DNA of 64,000 nt, taken from the NCBI RefSeq assembly GCF_006716465.1, contig NZ_VFPB01000001.1, positions 654,983 through 718,982 on the forward strand, written 5' to 3'. Below, one piece after another: positions 9,209 through 17,919 of the stretch (the stretch's first letter is position 1; each line of letters begins with the position of its first letter). A program made the position numbers and the translations under genes. Source of the stretch: Pseudoxanthomonas sp. 3HH-4 (GTDB lineage Bacteria; Pseudomonadota; Gammaproteobacteria; Xanthomonadales; Xanthomonadaceae). The notes below the pieces were generated by a model. The model had not been told where the DNA came from. It searched no databases and saw only the letters and a list, made by a program, of their open reading frames with translations.

Positions 9209-10425
9209 ACGGCATTGCGCCGCGCGCACTGGCCGGCGTGCGCGTACTGGATCTGACGCGCGTGCTTGCCGGGCCATGGAGCACACAGGTGCTCGCGGAC
9301 CTCGGCGCAGATGTCATCAAGGTTGAACGGCCGGGCCGTGGCGACGATACGCGTGGATGGGGGCCGCCCTTCCTGCGCGACGCAGCGGGGAATGAAACCG
9401 CAGAGTCCGCGTATTTCCTGTGCGCGAACCGCAACAAGCGCTCGCTGACAGTGGACATCTCCACCGACGATGGCCAAGCCATCATCCGGCGGCTTGCCAT
9501 GCAAAGCGATGTGCTGGTGGAGAACTTCAAGGTCGGCGACATGGCGCGGTACGGGCTGGATGCCGCGACCCTGCGCGCCGCCAATCCGCGGCTGGTGTAC
9601 TGCTCGATCACCGGCTTCGGCCAGGACGGTCCGTATGCGCAGCGCGCGGGTTACGACTTTGCCGTGCAGGGGCTTGGCGGCCTGATGAGTGTCACCGGCG
9701 CCGCGGAGGGCGAGCCCCAGAAGGTCGGGGTGGCGGTCGCGGATCTGTTCACCGGCCTGTACGCCACCGTCGCCATCCTCGCCGCGCTGCGCCATCGCGA
9801 CACCACGGGCGAAGGACAGGTGATCGACATGGCGCTGCTCGACGCGCAGGTCGCGATGCTGGCCAATCTGGGCAGTCACTATCTGGTCGGGGGCGAAGTG
9901 CCGCCAAGGCAGGGCAATGCGCACGCCAACATCGTGCCGTACCAGGTATTCGCGGTTGCCGACGGCCACATCATCGTCGCCGTCGGCAACGACCGGCAGT
10001 TCGCGCGTCTCTGCGACCTGCTGGATGAGCCTGCACTCGCCGCCGACGCGCGGTTCACCACGAACGCGGAGCGCGTGCGATGTCGTGACGTGCTCGTGCC
10101 GATGCTCCAGGCGCACTTTCTGCAACGCGACCGGCGCGCATGGCTGTCGTTGCTCGAAGCCGCGGGCATCCCCTGTGGCCCGGTCAATGACCTTGCCGAC
10201 GTGTTCGCCGATCCGCAGGTTCGGGCGCGTGGCATGGTCGTCGAGGTGCCGCATTCGCATGCCGGCACGTTGCCGCTGGTGGGCAGTCCGATCAAGTTGT
10301 CGGTGACACCGGTGCAGCCGTCGCGTGCGCCGCCGATGCTGGGGCAGCACACCGACAACGTGTTGCGCGAGGCGGGTTACGGCGACGATGAGATCGCGGC
10401 GCTGCGGTCTGGCGGCGCGATCTGA
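9205..10425 (+). CDS. CaiB/BaiF-family (class III) CoA-transferase
   Basis: A 406-residue class III CoA-transferase. The N-terminal block VRVLDLTRVLAGPWSTQVLADLGAD leads to VIKVERPG. The catalytic aspartate is expected in RAGYDFAVQGLGGLMSVTG, and EGQVIDMALLDAQVAML and AGIPCGPVNDLADVFADPQV follow. Members move CoA between organic acids such as formyl/oxalyl or succinyl/hydroxymethylglutaryl; the whole resembles the succinate-type (SUGCT-like) branch, but the substrate is not certain. It starts at GTG 9205, overlapping the waaA stop by 4 bases, so it is probably translated from the same message although no pathway link to lipopolysaccharide is evident. Confidence 0.87.
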   Translation: MNGIAPRALAGVRVLDLTRVLAGPWSTQVLADLGADVIKVERPGRGDDTRGWGPPFLRDAAGNETAESAYFLCANRNKRSLTVDISTDDGQAIIRRLAMQSDVLVENFKVGDMARYGLDAATLRAANPRLVYCSITGFGQDGPYAQRAGYDFAVQGLGGLMSVTGAAEGEPQKVGVAVADLFTGLYATVAILAALRHRDTTGEGQVIDMALLDAQVAMLANLGSHYLVGGEVPPRQGNAHANIVPYQVFAVADGHIIVAVGNDRQFARLCDLLDEPALAADARFTTNAERVRCRDVLVPMLQAHFLQRDRRAWLSLLEAAGIPCGPVNDLADVFADPQVRARGMVVEVPHSHAGTLPLVGSPIKLSVTPVQPSRAPPMLGQHTDNVLREAGYGDDEIAALRSGGAI

Positions 10426-10432
10426 GTCCTGA

Positions 10433-10531
10433 CTGTAGGAGCGACGTAAGTCGCGATCACACGCCCGAACGACATCGGATATTTGGCTGGAGACGGAAGG
10501 TTCCCGATCGCGACTTACGTCGCTCCTACAG
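10433..10531. repeat. Inverted pair of GTAG-type REP elements
   Basis: A 26-base unit at 10433-10458 starts CTGTAGGAGCGACGTAAG and recurs as its exact reverse complement at 10506-10531. Each unit has a GTAG head and an internal stem GCGAC-GTAA-GTCGC. The pair flanks 47 bases between convergent genes. A second pair of the same family lies at 53056-53209. GTAG-headed REP sequences are a known type in Stenotrophomonas and other xanthomonads, moved by RAYT transposases; no RAYT gene is present here. Confidence 0.88.
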
Positions 10532-10548
10532 GAAACCCGAAGCCTGAA

Positions 10549-10582
10549 ACGGCAACGGCGGGCCGAAGCCCGCCGTTGCCGT
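10549..10582 (-). terminator. Hairpin terminator of tolC
   Basis: A perfect 15-base stem (10549-10563 with 10568-10582). In the minus-strand transcript the loop is the stable tetraloop UUCG, followed by a short U-rich run. It lies 20 bases beyond the tolC stop codon. Confidence 0.7.
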
Positions 10583-10601
10583 TGCGCCAGGGGCGCGGGG
10601 A

Positions 10602-11948
10602 TTACTGCGAAAGGGGCTGCGACGAGAGGCGCGCTTCGGCGTCGGCGGTCAGCAGGCGGTTGACGTCCTGCACGTCGGCGCCATCCAGCGTGCCGGCGGC
10701 CTGCTCCAGCAGCAGGCGGTTCTGCAGGAAGTTGTAGCGCGCCTGCGCGTACTCCACCTGCGCCTGGAACAGCGTGCGCTGGTTCTGCAGCACGTCCAGC
10801 ACGGTGCGGGTGCCGACTTCCAGGCCGACCTGCGATGCATCCAGCGCGCTCTGTGCGGAGACCACCGCCAAGCGGCGGGCTTCCACTTCGCTGACGCCGG
10901 CGACCAGCGCCTGGTAGGCATTGCTGGTGTTGCGGATCAGTGCGCGGCGGGTCTGCTCCAGACCGTCCGACGCGCGGTCACGCTGGGCCAGCGCCTGGCG
11001 CACGCCGGACTGGGTGGCGCCACCCGAGAAGATCGGTACGGTCAGGGTTACGCCCCAGCTATAGCCTTCCCCGTCCTGCGACAATGTGCCCGGCACGCTG
11101 TCCCAGTCGGTGCCGTTGTTGTAGGCACCGCGGAAGTTCAACGTGGGATAGTGGCCCGCGCGGGCGCTGGAGACACCATGCTGTGCGGACTCCAGCGAGT
11201 ATTCCGCCGACTTGAGATCGGGGTTCTGCTCCAGCGCGCGATCGACCCAGGACTGGGCGTTCTGCTCCGCCGGCAGTTCCGGGCGGAAGTCATCCGGCAG
11301 GCCCTTCAGCCCGCTGATCGGCTGGCCGGTGATCTCGGCCAGTGCACGGTAGCTGTCATCCAGGGAGTTGCGGGCCAGGATGGTATTGGCACGCGCGCTG
11401 TCGTACTGGGCGCGGGCTTCATGCACGTCGGTGATCGGCGCCAGGCCAACGTCCAGGCGCTTCTGCGCGTAATCGAACTGCTTCTTCGATGCGGCCTCGT
11501 TGGTTTCGGCGGCCGCCAGCGACTCGATGCCGATCAGCACGTTGAAATACGCGGCCGAGGTGCGGGTGATCAGCTCGTTGTTCGCCGAGGCCAGGTCGTA
11601 GTCGGCGGCCTGGCTGATGGCGCGCTGGCCACGCAGGTTGGCGATGCGGCTCCAGTCGAAGATCGTCTGGCTGACCGAGGCACCGTAGCTGCGGCTCTTG
11701 CCGTCGCCCGTCGGGCTGCCCGGACGGCTGCTATGGGTAAGCTCATAGCCCGCACTGCCGGTGATCAGAGGCAGCAGCGCTGCACGTGCCTGCACCGCGC
11801 CTTCCTTGTCGAACAGGCGGGTGGATTCGGCGATGGACAGCTGAGGGTCGCCTGTGCGCGCCAGCTCATAGGTCTGCATCAGGTCGGTGGCGCCGGCCGC
11901 GGACGGCAGGGCCAGGGCGAGCGCTAGTGCGAGGGGGCGACGGCTCAT
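10602..11948 (-). CDS. tolC: TolC-family outer-membrane efflux channel
   Basis: A 448-residue outer-membrane channel with signal peptide (MSRRPLALALALALPSAAGA). The two TolC repeats are recognisable, each with a beta segment then long coiled-coil helices: SYGASVSQTIFDWSRIANLRG and YNVLIG-type helix in the first half, and YSWGVTLTVPIFSGGATQSGV, EVGTRTVLDVLQNQRTLFQAQ and YARYNFLQ-like RYNFLQNRLLLEQAAGTL in the second. ATG 11948 is chosen for its AAGGAA 8 bases upstream and its signal peptide. It follows pcm by 20 bases, an arrangement known from Stenotrophomonas. The channel probably serves tripartite pumps, including the RND system at 13524-17838, which has no outer-membrane gene of its own. 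Confidence 0.93.
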   Translation of the reverse strand: MSRRPLALALALALPSAAGATDLMQTYELARTGDPQLSIAESTRLFDKEGAVQARAALLPLITGSAGYELTHSSRPGSPTGDGKSRSYGASVSQTIFDWSRIANLRGQRAISQAADYDLASANNELITRTSAAYFNVLIGIESLAAAETNEAASKKQFDYAQKRLDVGLAPITDVHEARAQYDSARANTILARNSLDDSYRALAEITGQPISGLKGLPDDFRPELPAEQNAQSWVDRALEQNPDLKSAEYSLESAQHGVSSARAGHYPTLNFRGAYNNGTDWDSVPGTLSQDGEGYSWGVTLTVPIFSGGATQSGVRQALAQRDRASDGLEQTRRALIRNTSNAYQALVAGVSEVEARRLAVVSAQSALDASQVGLEVGTRTVLDVLQNQRTLFQAQVEYAQARYNFLQNRLLLEQAAGTLDGADVQDVNRLLTADAEARLSSQPLSQ

Positions 11949-11968
11949 GCGGGTTCCTTTTTTAATCT

Positions 11969-12625
11969 TCAGAAGACGAACTGGGGCGCCGGTGCGGCGC
12001 CGACCAGGTAGGGGAGGTCGGTTTCGAACAACGATTCGATGCGTGGGCCGTTGACATCGTTGACGTGCAGCACGGCTTCCATCACCGGCGACGTACCGTG
12101 CACGACGAACAGGCGGCCACCCGGGCGCAGCCATTGCAGAAAGCGGGCAGGCACGCTGGCCATGGCACCGGTCACGCAGATCACGTCGAAACGGCGGTCG
12201 GTGTCCCACGCCAGCGCGTCGACGGTATCGATGCGGACGTTGCTGCCCAGGCCAGCGGCATCGAGGCGCGCACGCGCGGCTTCGGCGAATTCGGGGTGGA
12301 TTTCCAGACTGACCACTTCTCGCGCCAGGTGGCCCAGGCAGGCGGTCAGGTAGCCGCTGCCGGTACCGATTTCCAGCACGTCCTCATCGGCCTGCGGCTT
12401 CAACGCCTGCAGGGTGCGGCCCTCGACGACGGGCTTCATCATCGACTGGCCGTGGCCCAGCGGCAGCTCCAGGTCCGCATACGCCAGCGCGCGGTGCGAG
12501 TCCGCCACGAAGGCCTCGCGCGGCAACGTGGCCAGCGTTTCCAGCACGCGCGCGTCCAGCACGTCCCAAGGACGTACCTGCTGCTCGACCATGTTTTCGC
12601 GGGCCTGGGTGTAGTTGATCGTCAT
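11969..12625 (-). CDS. pcm: Protein-L-isoaspartate O-methyltransferase
   Basis: A 218-residue SAM-dependent methyltransferase that starts repair of damaged isoaspartyl residues in proteins. Visible are the N-terminal REAFVADSHRALAYADLELPLGHGQSM-type substrate block (from about residue 40), the SAM motif VLEIGTGSGYLTACLGHLA and later VTGAMASVPARFLQWLRPGGRL. ATG 12625 (TINYTQARENMVEQQVRPWD) is preferred; ATG 12637, four codons upstream, is equally possible. It lies directly upstream of tolC in the same direction and is probably cotranscribed with it. The link between protein repair and an efflux channel is positional, not functional as far as I know. Confidence 0.9.
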   Translation of the reverse strand: MTINYTQARENMVEQQVRPWDVLDARVLETLATLPREAFVADSHRALAYADLELPLGHGQSMMKPVVEGRTLQALKPQADEDVLEIGTGSGYLTACLGHLAREVVSLEIHPEFAEAARARLDAAGLGSNVRIDTVDALAWDTDRRFDVICVTGAMASVPARFLQWLRPGGRLFVVHGTSPVMEAVLHVNDVNGPRIESLFETDLPYLVGAAPAPQFVF

Positions 12626-12772
12626 GGGGGTGGTCATCCGACGCAGGGGGCTGGGCCCGGCATTTTACCGGGCTGGCTCGGTCCGCGCTGGGCAAGGATC
12701 GGGGCAGCCGCCATGGCGGACGCAGTGCCGGAAGTCATCGCGACCTCCGACGCGCAGGGCTGGCCTTCAGCT

Positions 12773-13444
12773 TCAGCGCCGGCCATACGCCCTCAGGAAC
12801 ATGTCCACGGTGGCATCGATGTGCCGCCGGGTGTCGGACTGGCCGGGCTGGCTGCACAGGCCACATGTCATGCGGGCATGTACTTCGCCCTTGATCAGGG
12901 TGAAGAACTGGATGGACGCCGTCGCCACATCGGGGATGTCCAACTCGCCCTTGGCCACCTGCGCCTGCAGCAGCGCCGCAAAGGCGTCATGGGTGCGCTG
13001 TGGGCCGGCTTCCCAGAACGTCTGCTTGAGCTTGTCGTCGATGTTGCCGGGGACCATCATCATGCGGTGCGTGCTGATGGCCTCTTCGCTGGTGATCAGC
13101 GCGAAGAAAGCCTGCGCGATGGCCTTCAGCTGGTCGCGCAGCGAGCCCTTCAGCTCGATCTGAAACAGCGTGTCGGGGAGCATTTCCTCGCATTTGGCCT
13201 GCACCGCCGCGGCGAACAGGGCGTCCTTGTCGCCGAAATGGCTGTAGACCGTCAGTTTGGAGACCCCCGCCTCGGCGGCAATCTGGTCCATGCTGACGCC
13301 GTTGAAACCCTCGCGCGCGAACAATTGCTTGGCGGCCTCCAGGATCGCGGCGCGCTTGCCGAGATCCTTCGGGCGGCCGGGACCGCTGGTGACGGCTTTG
13401 GCGGGGGACTTGCGACGGCTGGCGGAAGTGGGCGGGCTGACCAT
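12773..13444 (-). CDS. TetR/AcrR-family repressor of the adjacent RND pump
   Basis: A 223-residue TetR-family regulator. The N-terminal helix-turn-helix is clear (ILEAAKQLFAREGFNGVSMD then IAAEAGVSKLTVYSHFGDKDAL, about residues 33-80), preceded by a basic, disordered-looking tail. The C-terminal half is the ligand-binding and dimer domain typical of AefR/AcrR-like members. It is divergent from the adaptor-RND genes, and an imperfect inverted repeat lies between them, so autoregulation and repression of the pump are expected. The inducer is unknown. It also lies upstream of pcm-tolC in the same direction, with 147 bases between. Confidence 0.87.
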   Translation of the reverse strand: MVSPPTSASRRKSPAKAVTSGPGRPKDLGKRAAILEAAKQLFAREGFNGVSMDQIAAEAGVSKLTVYSHFGDKDALFAAAVQAKCEEMLPDTLFQIELKGSLRDQLKAIAQAFFALITSEEAISTHRMMMVPGNIDDKLKQTFWEAGPQRTHDAFAALLQAQVAKGELDIPDVATASIQFFTLIKGEVHARMTCGLCSQPGQSDTRRHIDATVDMFLRAYGRR

Positions 13445-13454
13445 GTCGTAATAC

Positions 13455-13496
13455 TAGACTACTCGGTTCGATATTTATACTATACCGCCAAGTCTA
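13455..13496. promoter_or_regulatory. Candidate TetR operator between repressor and RND genes
   Basis: An imperfect inverted repeat, TAGACTACTCGGT facing ACCGCCAAGTCTA (9 of 12 inner positions match), encloses an AT-rich core with TATACT at 13476-13481. This core is the only AT-rich stretch nearby and is where both divergent promoters must lie, so binding here would block both. Position and symmetry support the call; binding is inferred. Confidence 0.55.
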
Positions 13497-13523
13497 TTAA
13501 TTGAAGTCGTCATGGAGCGGTGT

Positions 13524-14663
13524 ATGCGCCATATGCGCTGGAACGGAGTGTTCGGAGTCGTGCTGCTCGCCCTTGCCGCGTGCAGCGCGGAACAGCCTGT
13601 GGAATCGCCGCGTCCCGCGCTGGTGGTCCACCCCGGCGGTGGCGCCGAGGCCGCGCTGTCGGCGTACGCCGGCGAAGTGCGCGCACGCGAGGAGAGTCCG
13701 CTGTCGTTCCGTGTCGGCGGCAACCTGGTGCGTCGCAATGTCGATGCCGGCGCCCGCGTGCAGAAGGGCGAAGTGCTCGCGCTGCTGGACCCGGGCGACT
13801 TCGCGCTGCAGGCGCAGGCTGCGCAGGCGCAACTTGCCGCGGCCGACGCCGATCTTGTCCGTGCGCGTGGCGACCGCGACCGTTACGCGAAGCTGGTCGG
13901 CGACAAGTTGATCAGCCAGTCGGCGTACGACGCGCAGGTTGCCGCATACAAGGCGGCCGAAGGCCAGGCGCGTGCCGCACGTGCGCAGATGGACGTGATG
14001 CGCAATCAGGAAGGCTATTCGCAATTGCGCGCGCCGCGCGACGGCGTGATCGCAAGTCGTCAGGCCGAAGCCGGGCAGGTGGTCGCCGCAGGCCAGACTG
14101 TCTTCATCCTGGCCGCCGACGGGGGCCGCGAAGTGGCCATCGGCCTGCCGGAGAACCGCATCCGTGATTTCAGCGTGGGCCAGCCGGTGATGGTCGAGTT
14201 GTGGAATGCGCCCGGGCAGCGCCTGCCCGGCACCATCCGTGAGATCGCGCCCGCGGCCGACGCGCAGACGCGCACCTATGCCGCGCGCGTCAGCCTGGTG
14301 GGCGACGCGCAGCAGCAGGTCGAACTGGGCCAGAGCGCGCGCGTCTATGTGCAGGAAAACGGCAGCAAGGCCGCATTGAAGCTGCCGCTGTCGGCCATCC
14401 AGCGAGGGGATGAGGGCAGGACCACGGTGTGGATCGTCGATCCCGCGACCGGCAAGGTGCGGGCGCAGGCGGTGCAACTGGGGCGGTATGGCGAAGCCTC
14501 GGTGCCGGTACTGGGTGGGGTGAAGGCCAGCGACTGGGTCGTCGCGGCCGGCGGACATCTCCTGCGCGACGGGCAGACCGTGGTGCCGGTGGACCGCAAC
14601 AACCGCCCGCTCCGGGTCGCCGCGGGTGGCGATGCGGCCAACATCGCATCGCGCCCGGAGTAA
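13524..14663 (+). CDS. RND efflux periplasmic adaptor lipoprotein
   Basis: A 379-residue membrane-fusion protein. The N-terminus has a lipoprotein signal ending in the lipobox LAAC, so it is probably lipid-anchored. The barrel-sandwich halves are visible: SFRVGGNLVRRNVDAGARVQ with KGEVLALLDPGDFALQAQ, and later YSQLRAPRDGVIASRQAEAG with QVVAAGQTVFILA. Between them lies an alpha-hairpin. It links the RND pump to an outer-membrane channel. ATG 13524 is chosen because GGAG lies 7 bases upstream; ATG 13512 would add four residues. It is 4 bases from the RND gene. Substrate specificity cannot be told. Confidence 0.88.
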   Translation: MRHMRWNGVFGVVLLALAACSAEQPVESPRPALVVHPGGGAEAALSAYAGEVRAREESPLSFRVGGNLVRRNVDAGARVQKGEVLALLDPGDFALQAQAAQAQLAAADADLVRARGDRDRYAKLVGDKLISQSAYDAQVAAYKAAEGQARAARAQMDVMRNQEGYSQLRAPRDGVIASRQAEAGQVVAAGQTVFILAADGGREVAIGLPENRIRDFSVGQPVMVELWNAPGQRLPGTIREIAPAADAQTRTYAARVSLVGDAQQQVELGQSARVYVQENGSKAALKLPLSAIQRGDEGRTTVWIVDPATGKVRAQAVQLGRYGEASVPVLGGVKASDWVVAAGGHLLRDGQTVVPVDRNNRPLRVAAGGDAANIASRPE

Positions 14664-14667
14664 CGGC

Positions 14668-17600
14668 ATGCGCCGCTTCAACCTTTCCGAGTGGGCACTG
14701 ACCAACCGCAGCCTGGTGCTGTTCCTGATGATCTTGCTGGGCATCATCGGTGCGTGGTCGTACAAGCACCTGGGCCAGTCCGAGGATCCGCCGTTCACCT
14801 TCAAGGCGATGGTCGTGCGAACGGTATGGCCGGGCGCGACCGCCGAGGAAGTCTCGCGGCAGGTGACCGAGCGCATCGAGAAGGCGCTGATGACCACCGG
14901 CAACTACGAGTTCATCCGCTCTTACTCGCGTCCCGGTGAATCGCAGGTGATCTTCATGGCGCGCGACTCCATGAAGTCGAAGGAAATCCCGGACCTCTGG
15001 TACCAGGTGCGCAAGAAGGTCGGCGACGTCCGTGCCACGCTGCCGAGCGGCGTGATCGGCCCGTTCTTCAACGACGAATTCGGCGACACGTTCGGCAACA
15101 TCTATGCGCTCACCGGCGATGGTTTCGACTACGCGGTGATGAAGGACTATGCCGACCGTATCCAGCTGGAACTGCAGCGGGTGGACGACGTCGGCAAGGT
15201 CGAACTCGTCGGGCTGCAGGACGAGAAGATCTGGATCGAACTGTCCAACACCAAGCTGGCCACGCTCGGTATTCCATTGAGCGCGGTCCAGCAGGCGCTG
15301 GAAGAACAGAATGCAATGACGCCGGCCGGCTTCTTCGAAACGGCGAGCGACCGCGTGCAGTTGCGCGTGAGCGGCGAATTCAGTTCGGTGGACGAGATCC
15401 GGGAATTCCCGATCCGCGCCGGTGGCCGCACGGTGAAGCTGGGCGACATCGCCGAGATCAAGCGCGGCTTCGCCGATCCCGCCGCGCCGCGCATGCGTTT
15501 CATGGGCCAACCCGGTATCGGCATCGCGGTGGCGATGAAGGACGGTGGCGACATCCTCAAGCTCGGGGAAACGCTCGAGACCGAATTCCAGCGCCTGCAG
15601 AAGACCCTGCCGCTGGGCATGGAGCTGCGCAAGGTGTCTGACCAGCCGGCCGCAGTGGAGGAGTCCGTCGGCGAATTCGTGCGCGTGCTCGCCGAAGCGG
15701 TGATCATCGTGCTGCTGGTCAGCTTCTTCTCGCTGGGCCTGCGCACCGGCCTGGTGGTGGCGGTGTCCATCCCGCTGGTGTTGGCGATGACGTTCGCGGT
15801 GATGCATTACTTCGGCATCGGCCTGCACAAGATCTCGCTGGGCGCATTGGTACTGGCGCTTGGGCTGCTCGTCGACGACGCGATCATCGCGGTGGAGATG
15901 ATGGCCATCAAGATGGAGCAGGGCTTCGATCGCCTGAAAGCGGCCAGCTTCGCCTACGAATCCACCGCCTTCCCGATGCTGACCGGCACGCTGGTGACCG
16001 CGGCAGGCTTCCTGCCGATCGCCACGGCGGCATCGAGCACGGGCGAATACACGCGTTCGCTGTTCCAGGTGGTGACCATCGCACTGGTGGTGTCGTGGAT
16101 CGCCGCCGTGCTGTTCATCCCCTATCTGGGCGACAAGATGCTGCCCGACCTTGGCAATCCGCAGCCGCCGAAACCGGGTTCCTTCGCGGCGCGTTGGCGT
16201 GGGTTCCGCGTGCGACTGGCCGACCGCTGGCCGCAGTACGCTGCGATGCTGGCGCCCAAGCCGCACGACGCGCACGACCACAATCCGTACCAGACGCCGT
16301 TCTACCAGCGGTTCCGCGGCTGGCTGGCGTTCTGCCTGCGTCGTCGCTGGCTGGTGATCGGCGTCACCGTCGCCGCGTTCGTGGCGTCGATCGCGCTGTT
16401 CCGCTTCGTGCCGCAGCAGTTCTTCCCGGATTCGGTGCGCCCCGAACTGATGGTGGACCTCGAGCTGGCCGAGGGTAGTTCACTGAAGTCCACCGATGCG
16501 CAGGCGCGCAAGCTGGAAAAACTGCTGGCCACGCGCGAGGGCATCCAGAACTACGTTGCCTACATCGGCACCGGTTCGCCGCGCTTCTACCTGCCGCTGG
16601 ACCAGCAGTTGCCGCAGGCGAATTTCTCGCAGTTCGTCGTGTTGACGGATGATGCGGAAGCGCGCGAGGACGTGCGCCGCTGGCTGATCGACGAGGTCGG
16701 CCCGCAGTTCCCCGAGCTGCAGTTCCGCGTGACCCGGCTGGAGAACGGGCCGCCGGTAGGTTATCCGGTGCAGTTCCGCATCTCCGGCGAGCACGTCGAC
16801 CGCGCGCAGGCGATCGCGCGGCAGGTGGCGGAGAAGGTGCGCGCCAACCCGCATGTCACCAACGTCAACCTGGACTGGAGCGAGCCCAGCAAGGTCGTGC
16901 GGCTGGAGATCGACCAGGATCGCGCACGCGCGCTGGGTGTCAGCACGGCGCAGGTCTCGCACTTCCTGTCGGGTTCGCTGTCGGGCCTGAGCGTGAGCAC
17001 CTATCGTGAAGGCAACGAACTGGTCGAGATTCTGTTGCGGGGACCTGACGAAGAGCGTGCCCGCCTGGACCTGCTGGGCAGCCTGGCCGTGCCGACCAGC
17101 AACGGCGGCAGCGTGCCGCTGTCGCAGATCGCCAACCTCGAATACGCGTTCGAGGACGGCATCATCTGGCACCGCGACCGTCTGCCGACGGTCACGGTTC
17201 GGGCCGACATCCGCAACGACGACGTTACGCCGCCCACGGTGGTGCAGCAGATCCTGCCGACGCTGGACGGGATACGCGCGCAGTTGCCGCAGGGCTACCT
17301 GCTGGAGACCGGCGGTACGGTGGAGGATTCCGGGCGTGGCCAGAAGTCGATCGCGGCCGGCATGCCGCTGTTCCTGCTGGCGGTGACCACGCTGCTGATG
17401 CTGCAGTTGCGCAGCTTCTCGCGCGTGGCGCTGGTGCTGCTGACGGCACCGCTGGGCCTGATCGGTGTGACGCTGGCGCTACTGGTGTTCCGGGTGCCGT
17501 TCGGCTTTGTCGCCATGCTGGGCACGATCGCGCTGGCCGGCATGATCATGCGCAACTCGGTGATCCTGGTGGATCAGATCGACCAGGACATCCAGGCCGG

Positions 17601-17838
17601 CCATGACCGCTGGCACGCGATCATCGACGCCACCGTGCGCCGCTTCCGTCCCATCGTGCTGACCGCGCTGGCCGCGGTGCTGGCGATGATCCCGTTGTCG
17701 CGCAGCGCCTTCTTCGGCCCGATGGCCGTCGCCATCATGGGCGGCCTGACGGTGGCGACCGTGCTGACGCTGTTCTTCCTGCCGGCGTTGTATGCCGCCT
17801 GGTTCAAGGTCAAACCGGAGCAGGGCGCCGATTCGTAA
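14668..17838 (+). CDS. RND-family efflux permease (AcrB-like)
   Basis: A 1056-residue inner-membrane RND permease with the usual two-fold layout: TM1 (SLVLFLMILLGIIGAWSYKH), a large periplasmic loop, TM2-TM7, then a repeat from about residue 555. The proton-relay aspartates are D403 and D404 in LGLLVDDAIIAVEM of TM4. The C-terminal repeat contains LLTAPLGLIGVTLALLVF and MRNSVILVDQIDQDI. The sequence looks closer to the multidrug/general efflux branch than to metal pumps. It is cotranscribed with the adaptor and likely repressed by the divergent TetR protein. It lacks a linked outer-membrane gene and presumably uses the TolC encoded nearby. Confidence 0.9.
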   Translation: MRRFNLSEWALTNRSLVLFLMILLGIIGAWSYKHLGQSEDPPFTFKAMVVRTVWPGATAEEVSRQVTERIEKALMTTGNYEFIRSYSRPGESQVIFMARDSMKSKEIPDLWYQVRKKVGDVRATLPSGVIGPFFNDEFGDTFGNIYALTGDGFDYAVMKDYADRIQLELQRVDDVGKVELVGLQDEKIWIELSNTKLATLGIPLSAVQQALEEQNAMTPAGFFETASDRVQLRVSGEFSSVDEIREFPIRAGGRTVKLGDIAEIKRGFADPAAPRMRFMGQPGIGIAVAMKDGGDILKLGETLETEFQRLQKTLPLGMELRKVSDQPAAVEESVGEFVRVLAEAVIIVLLVSFFSLGLRTGLVVAVSIPLVLAMTFAVMHYFGIGLHKISLGALVLALGLLVDDAIIAVEMMAIKMEQGFDRLKAASFAYESTAFPMLTGTLVTAAGFLPIATAASSTGEYTRSLFQVVTIALVVSWIAAVLFIPYLGDKMLPDLGNPQPPKPGSFAARWRGFRVRLADRWPQYAAMLAPKPHDAHDHNPYQTPFYQRFRGWLAFCLRRRWLVIGVTVAAFVASIALFRFVPQQFFPDSVRPELMVDLELAEGSSLKSTDAQARKLEKLLATREGIQNYVAYIGTGSPRFYLPLDQQLPQANFSQFVVLTDDAEAREDVRRWLIDEVGPQFPELQFRVTRLENGPPVGYPVQFRISGEHVDRAQAIARQVAEKVRANPHVTNVNLDWSEPSKVVRLEIDQDRARALGVSTAQVSHFLSGSLSGLSVSTYREGNELVEILLRGPDEERARLDLLGSLAVPTSNGGSVPLSQIANLEYAFEDGIIWHRDRLPTVTVRADIRNDDVTPPTVVQQILPTLDGIRAQLPQGYLLETGGTVEDSGRGQKSIAAGMPLFLLAVTTLLMLQLRSFSRVALVLLTAPLGLIGVTLALLVFRVPFGFVAMLGTIALAGMIMRNSVILVDQIDQDIQAGHDRWHAIIDATVRRFRPIVLTALAAVLAMIPLSRSAFFGPMAVAIMGGLTVATVLTLFFLPALYAAWFKVKPEQGADS

Positions 17839-17919
17839 CATCCGGCACGCGGCGGGCTTCAAGAAGACCCCCGCCGCAGCCGATACTGCACAGGTCGAAG
17901 ACCCTCCGGACCTCGTGCC

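Noticed and set aside
14290-16281. A 663-codon open frame antisense to the RND genes
   Set aside because: Composition is His/Arg/Gln-rich and it crosses the adaptor-permease gene border, which a real gene would not do by chance of design.
17849-17877. Hairpin after the RND gene as a terminator
   Set aside because: The stem (GCGGCGGG with CCCGCCGC) is good but has a bulge and no T run, so I do not list it as a terminator.
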